This document shows positions 4,902 to 7,002 of a stretch of 7,002 nt of DNA, piece after piece. Position 1 is the first letter of the stretch; the number at the start of each line of letters is the position of its first letter. The stretch is from Patescibacteria group bacterium. Lineage in GTDB: Bacteria; Patescibacteriota; Patescibacteriia; Patescibacteriales; JAHJJO01. The DNA lies in contig JAHJJO010000120.1 of assembly GCA_018822835.1 (NCBI GenBank), positions 1 through 7,002 on the forward strand, read 5' to 3'. The position numbers and the translations under genes were made by a program. The notes under the pieces were generated by a model. It did no database searches, was not told where the DNA came from, and saw only the letters and a list, made by a program, of their open reading frames with translations.

Positions 4902-5389
4902 AAAAAAAAAATGTTTTTATAATTTTTTGGTCTTACTATAATTTGTGCGTGGTGGCAAGAGAAAAATTGTTTTGTTACGTAGCTTGCTACGTAACTGCTT
5001 CCACAAATTATATTATCCGCATTGTATAATATTTTTTTTGCTAACCATTTTTTTCTTCGCATACTGCAAGCAACGCCAAGGTCTGTTCCATGCAAAATAA
5101 TTGAATAAGAAATTTTTGTTATTTTAGAAATCAAATACACTGCCGTGCCTAAAGGCAAAATATGATGAACTAGTATATGATTAATCCTGTGTTTTTTTAT
5201 TTCATTCCATAAATACCACAAGCAAGGCAGCCATTTCAGAAAAGGCAATTTTTCATTAATTAATTTATTTTCATTATTATGTAGCACAAAAATATTGTCC
5301 GGTTCAGGCCAATATTTTTTTAGATTCTCGCAATAATTTGCGATGCCTCCTTTAAATGGAGGATATTCTAATGTTATTATTAAGTCCAT
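4835..5389 (-). pseudogene. Family 4 glycosyltransferase, N-terminal half (truncated by REP-type insertion)
   Basis: This frame encodes the acceptor-side N-terminal domain of the same GT4. Numbered from the ATG at 5389, it has 'MDLIITLEYPPFKGGIANY' (1-19), the usual first strand and Gly-Gly loop. 'ILVHHILPLG' (72-81) and 'IILHGTDLG' (97-105) follow. The frame then runs into the repeat and ends in SFPQKRESRLDKIYGFPLSRE. A TTG at 5398 would extend it by three residues, but it and the ATG both lie in an AAAGTCCAT repeat. Residues from about 140 (FFSCHHAQIIVRPKNYKNIFF) do not look like GT4 sequence either, so the inserted DNA may extend to about 4970. GSSYVASYVT (130-139) is encoded by another palindrome. 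The C-terminal half continues at 4147-4872 in another frame. Confidence 0.82.
4974..4995. repeat. GTTACGTAGC palindrome inside GT4
   Basis: Perfect 10-bp arms GTTACGTAGC (4974-4983) and GCTACGTAAC (4986-4995) with a 2-nt TT loop. It encodes SYVASYVT of the N-terminal GT4 fragment, a position where a helix of similar composition is common in the family. It may be a repeat that was accommodated or a chance palindrome. Confidence 0.75.
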
Positions 5390-5484
5390 AAAGTCCAAAG
5401 TCCATAAAGTCCAAAGTCATAATTAGCCTAAAGTTATTAAATTAAATGACTTTTGACTTTATGGACTTTATAGACTTTTGACTT
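5382..5484. repeat. AAAGTCCAT repeats arranged as a large inverted repeat between rel and GT4
   Basis: Short units (AAAGTCCAT and AAAGTC variants) are repeated in tandem at 5382-5420 and again in inverted orientation at 5446-5484. The inner arms 5397-5420 and 5446-5469 pair over 24 bp with one mismatch and a 25-nt AT-rich loop. The right arm encodes the last rel codons (KVKSL) and its TAA. The left arm carries the GT4 start ATG (5389). There is no T-tract for termination. Confidence 0.9.
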
Positions 5485-6901
5485 TAATGTGTTGTTTAAT
5501 TTTGCTTTTAGCGCGGTGAGTTTTAGCAAATTTTAACCAAGCGCGATTTGGGTGTTTGCGATTTTTTTCAATAATTATTTCTACCATATCTCCGTTTTTT
5601 AATTGTTGACTTAATACAGACATTTTTTCATTAATTAACGCGCCAGTTGCTTTGTCTCCAATTTCAGTATGAACAGCGTAAGCGAAATCAATGGCCGTTG
5701 CCTCTTCAGGCAGATCAAAAACATCGCCTTTAGGAGAAAAAACAAAAATGCGATTATGAAAAATGTTTAATTTAACTTCTGTAATAAAATCATGAGTATT
5801 TTTAGCTTCTCGCTGAGCATTTAAAATTTCTTTGATCCAAAAAGGTTGTTTTTGAGGTTTTTTTAAATCACCTTTTTCTTTATAATGCCAATGAGCCGCA
5901 ATACCGTAAAGAGCCGCGTCGTGCATTTCCTGTGTTCTAATTTGAAATTCAGTTAATTTGTCATCATAACCAAAAACAGTAGTATGCAAGCTTTGATATC
6001 CATTTGGCTTTGGCATAGAAATATAATCTTTAAAACGATCCATTTTTGGCCACCATATTGCGTGTACAATTCCCAAAACTTTATAGCAGTCAGCAATAGT
6101 TGGAACAATAATTCGTAAAGCAAAAACATCATAAATTTCATGGAATTTTTTATCTTTTCTCTGCATTTTTTGATAGATGTTATAAAGATGTTTAAATCTT
6201 CCTTCTATTTGATGCTGAATATTCGCTTTTTGAAGTTCCTTTTCTAAAATATGTTTTGTTTTTTCAATAAATTTTTTGTGTTCAATTTTTTTTACTACTT
6301 CATATTTGTGTTTTAGTTTTTGAAATTCTTCTGGATGAAGATATTTAAAACAAATATCTTCCATTTGCCATTTTAAGCGCCATACGCCTAATAGCCCTGC
6401 TATAGGAGCATAAATTTCTAAAGTTTCTTTTGCAATGCGAAGTTGTTTTTCTTTTGATAAAGCATTTAGTGTTCTTAAATTATGAAGACGATCGCAAAAT
6501 TTAATTAAGACAACCCTTAGATCATCAACCATTGCTAAAAACATTTTACGCAGATTTTCTTTATATCGTTCAACCCCACGGTATTTAACTGTTCCAAGTT
6601 TAGTAATGCCTTGCACTAAGTTTGCTATTTCCGCGCCAAAATTTTTTTCAATATTTTCAAAAGTATGCTCAGAATCTTCTATGGTGTCATGCAAAAGTCC
6701 TGCCGTAACTGTTGATAAGTCAGCTTTTATTTGAGCCAGCATAAAAGCGGTATGCAAACTATGTTGAATATATGGCTCCTCATCCAATCTTTTTTGTCCT
6801 TGATGAGCTATTTTTGCAAAATCATAAGCTAATTTTAGCAAGTCAATATCTGCTGAAGAATCATTTTTTTTAACTTCATTAATTATTTGTTCAATAGTCA
6901 T
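5468..6901 (-). CDS. rel: (p)ppGpp synthetase/hydrolase, short bifunctional-type Rel (lacks ACT domain)
   Basis: This enzyme makes ppGpp and pppGpp from ATP and GDP or GTP, and probably hydrolyses them in the stringent response. Numbered from the ATG at 6901 (477 residues), the HD hydrolase domain covers about 25-180, with 'GLLHDTIED' (His71-Asp72) and 'DRLHNLRTL' (137-145). The synthetase domain covers about 210-345, with 'GRFKHLYNIYQKM', 'RFKD' (289-292), 'YQSLHT' (302-307) and 'EFQIRT'. RFKD is the RXKD signature of bifunctional Rel/SpoT, not the EXDD of RelA. A TGS domain spans about 384-446. The protein stops soon after TGS, so the remaining C-terminal helical, zinc-finger and ACT regions of full-length (about 700-residue) Rel are missing. 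The last residues and stop come from a repeat. The TTG at 6940 is rejected because the promoter lies within that extension. Confidence 0.93.
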   Translation of the reverse strand: MTIEQIINEVKKNDSSADIDLLKLAYDFAKIAHQGQKRLDEEPYIQHSLHTAFMLAQIKADLSTVTAGLLHDTIEDSEHTFENIEKNFGAEIANLVQGITKLGTVKYRGVERYKENLRKMFLAMVDDLRVVLIKFCDRLHNLRTLNALSKEKQLRIAKETLEIYAPIAGLLGVWRLKWQMEDICFKYLHPEEFQKLKHKYEVVKKIEHKKFIEKTKHILEKELQKANIQHQIEGRFKHLYNIYQKMQRKDKKFHEIYDVFALRIIVPTIADCYKVLGIVHAIWWPKMDRFKDYISMPKPNGYQSLHTTVFGYDDKLTEFQIRTQEMHDAALYGIAAHWHYKEKGDLKKPQKQPFWIKEILNAQREAKNTHDFITEVKLNIFHNRIFVFSPKGDVFDLPEEATAIDFAYAVHTEIGDKATGALINEKMSVLSQQLKNGDMVEIIIEKNRKHPNRAWLKFAKTHRAKSKIKQHIKVKSL

Positions 6902-6903
6902 AA

Positions 6904-6940
6904 ATATGTTATTATTATAACATATGTTGATAATTATCAA
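6904..6940 (-). promoter_or_regulatory. Predicted rel promoter with two adjacent dyads
   Basis: On the minus strand TTGATA (6940-6935) can serve as -35. Either TAATAA (6917-6912, 17-bp spacer) or TATAAT (6919-6914, 15-bp spacer) can serve as -10. Two palindromes overlap these boxes: TTGATAATTATCAA (6927-6940), a perfect 14-bp dyad, and 9-bp arms ATATGTTAT/ATAACATAT with a 4-nt spacer (6904-6925). Their position suggests operators or a supercoiling-sensitive promoter, although AT-rich DNA produces dyads easily. The leader before the ATG would be under 10 nt. Confidence 0.5.
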
Positions 6941-7002
6941 TATTATTAAATAGAAGCATTAAATAGATCCTTCGTCGTCCCTCTCCAGTTTTTTAATAAA
7001 AT

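Noticed and set aside
5346..5362. CCTCC-N7-GGAGG palindrome at the GT4 N-terminus
   Set aside because: It encodes the conserved EYPPFKGG motif of GT4 enzymes, so the symmetry follows from the codons for Pro-Pro and Gly-Gly.
3366..5484. CRISPR array
   Set aside because: Repeats are of several unrelated families, are palindromic or short tandem, lack uniform spacers, and no cas gene is present.
6941..7002. A gene fragment at the right edge
   Set aside because: Only 62 bp remain and I see no motif, RNA structure or clear coding signal to support a call.

Overview
This is an AT-rich stretch of a bacterial chromosome with small genes and standard UGA stops (rmuC and the 84-residue gene both end in TGA). 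Two predicted promoters sit almost on their start codons, and tiny palindromic and tandem repeats are unusually dense. Together with a short Rel protein, this suggests a streamlined Candidatus Patescibacteria (CPR, Parcubacteria-like) genome. That placement is inference, since no marker gene is present.

Layout. A plus-strand SPFH/prohibitin-like membrane protein (51-917) converges on a minus-strand rmuC (1095-2213), with a strong bidirectional terminator between them. A minus-strand pair follows: an ASCH/PUA-like protein (2600-2905) overlapping a small secreted or membrane-anchored protein (2362-2616). The tRNA locus (3146-3333, minus) comes next. A complete tRNA-Ala(CGC) lies inside the anticodon loop of a second tRNA, flanked by 12-bp perfect inverted repeats. 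Upstream on the same strand are a family 2 glycosyltransferase (3364-4101), a family 4 glycosyltransferase broken into two frames by a 68-bp REP-type element (4147-5389), and a short bifunctional-type (p)ppGpp synthetase/hydrolase (5468-6901).

How it fits together. The two glycosyltransferases probably belonged to a surface polysaccharide pathway. The family 4 enzyme now looks inactivated unless its halves assemble. rel, GT4 and GT2 are codirectional and separated only by repeats, so they may be cotranscribed from the rel promoter, which carries two adjacent dyads. Repeats supply the stop codons of the SPFH gene, rel, GT4 and GT2 (or abut them). They also supply the GT4 start codon and an in-frame insertion in GT2.

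The most unusual feature is the nested tRNA. The outer tRNA has fully paired acceptor, D, anticodon and T stems when its halves are joined. Excising the inner tRNA-Ala would leave two halves that can still pair through the 12-bp repeats, a geometry like that of archaeal split tRNAs. A simple disrupting insertion or an assembly error are the competing explanations.
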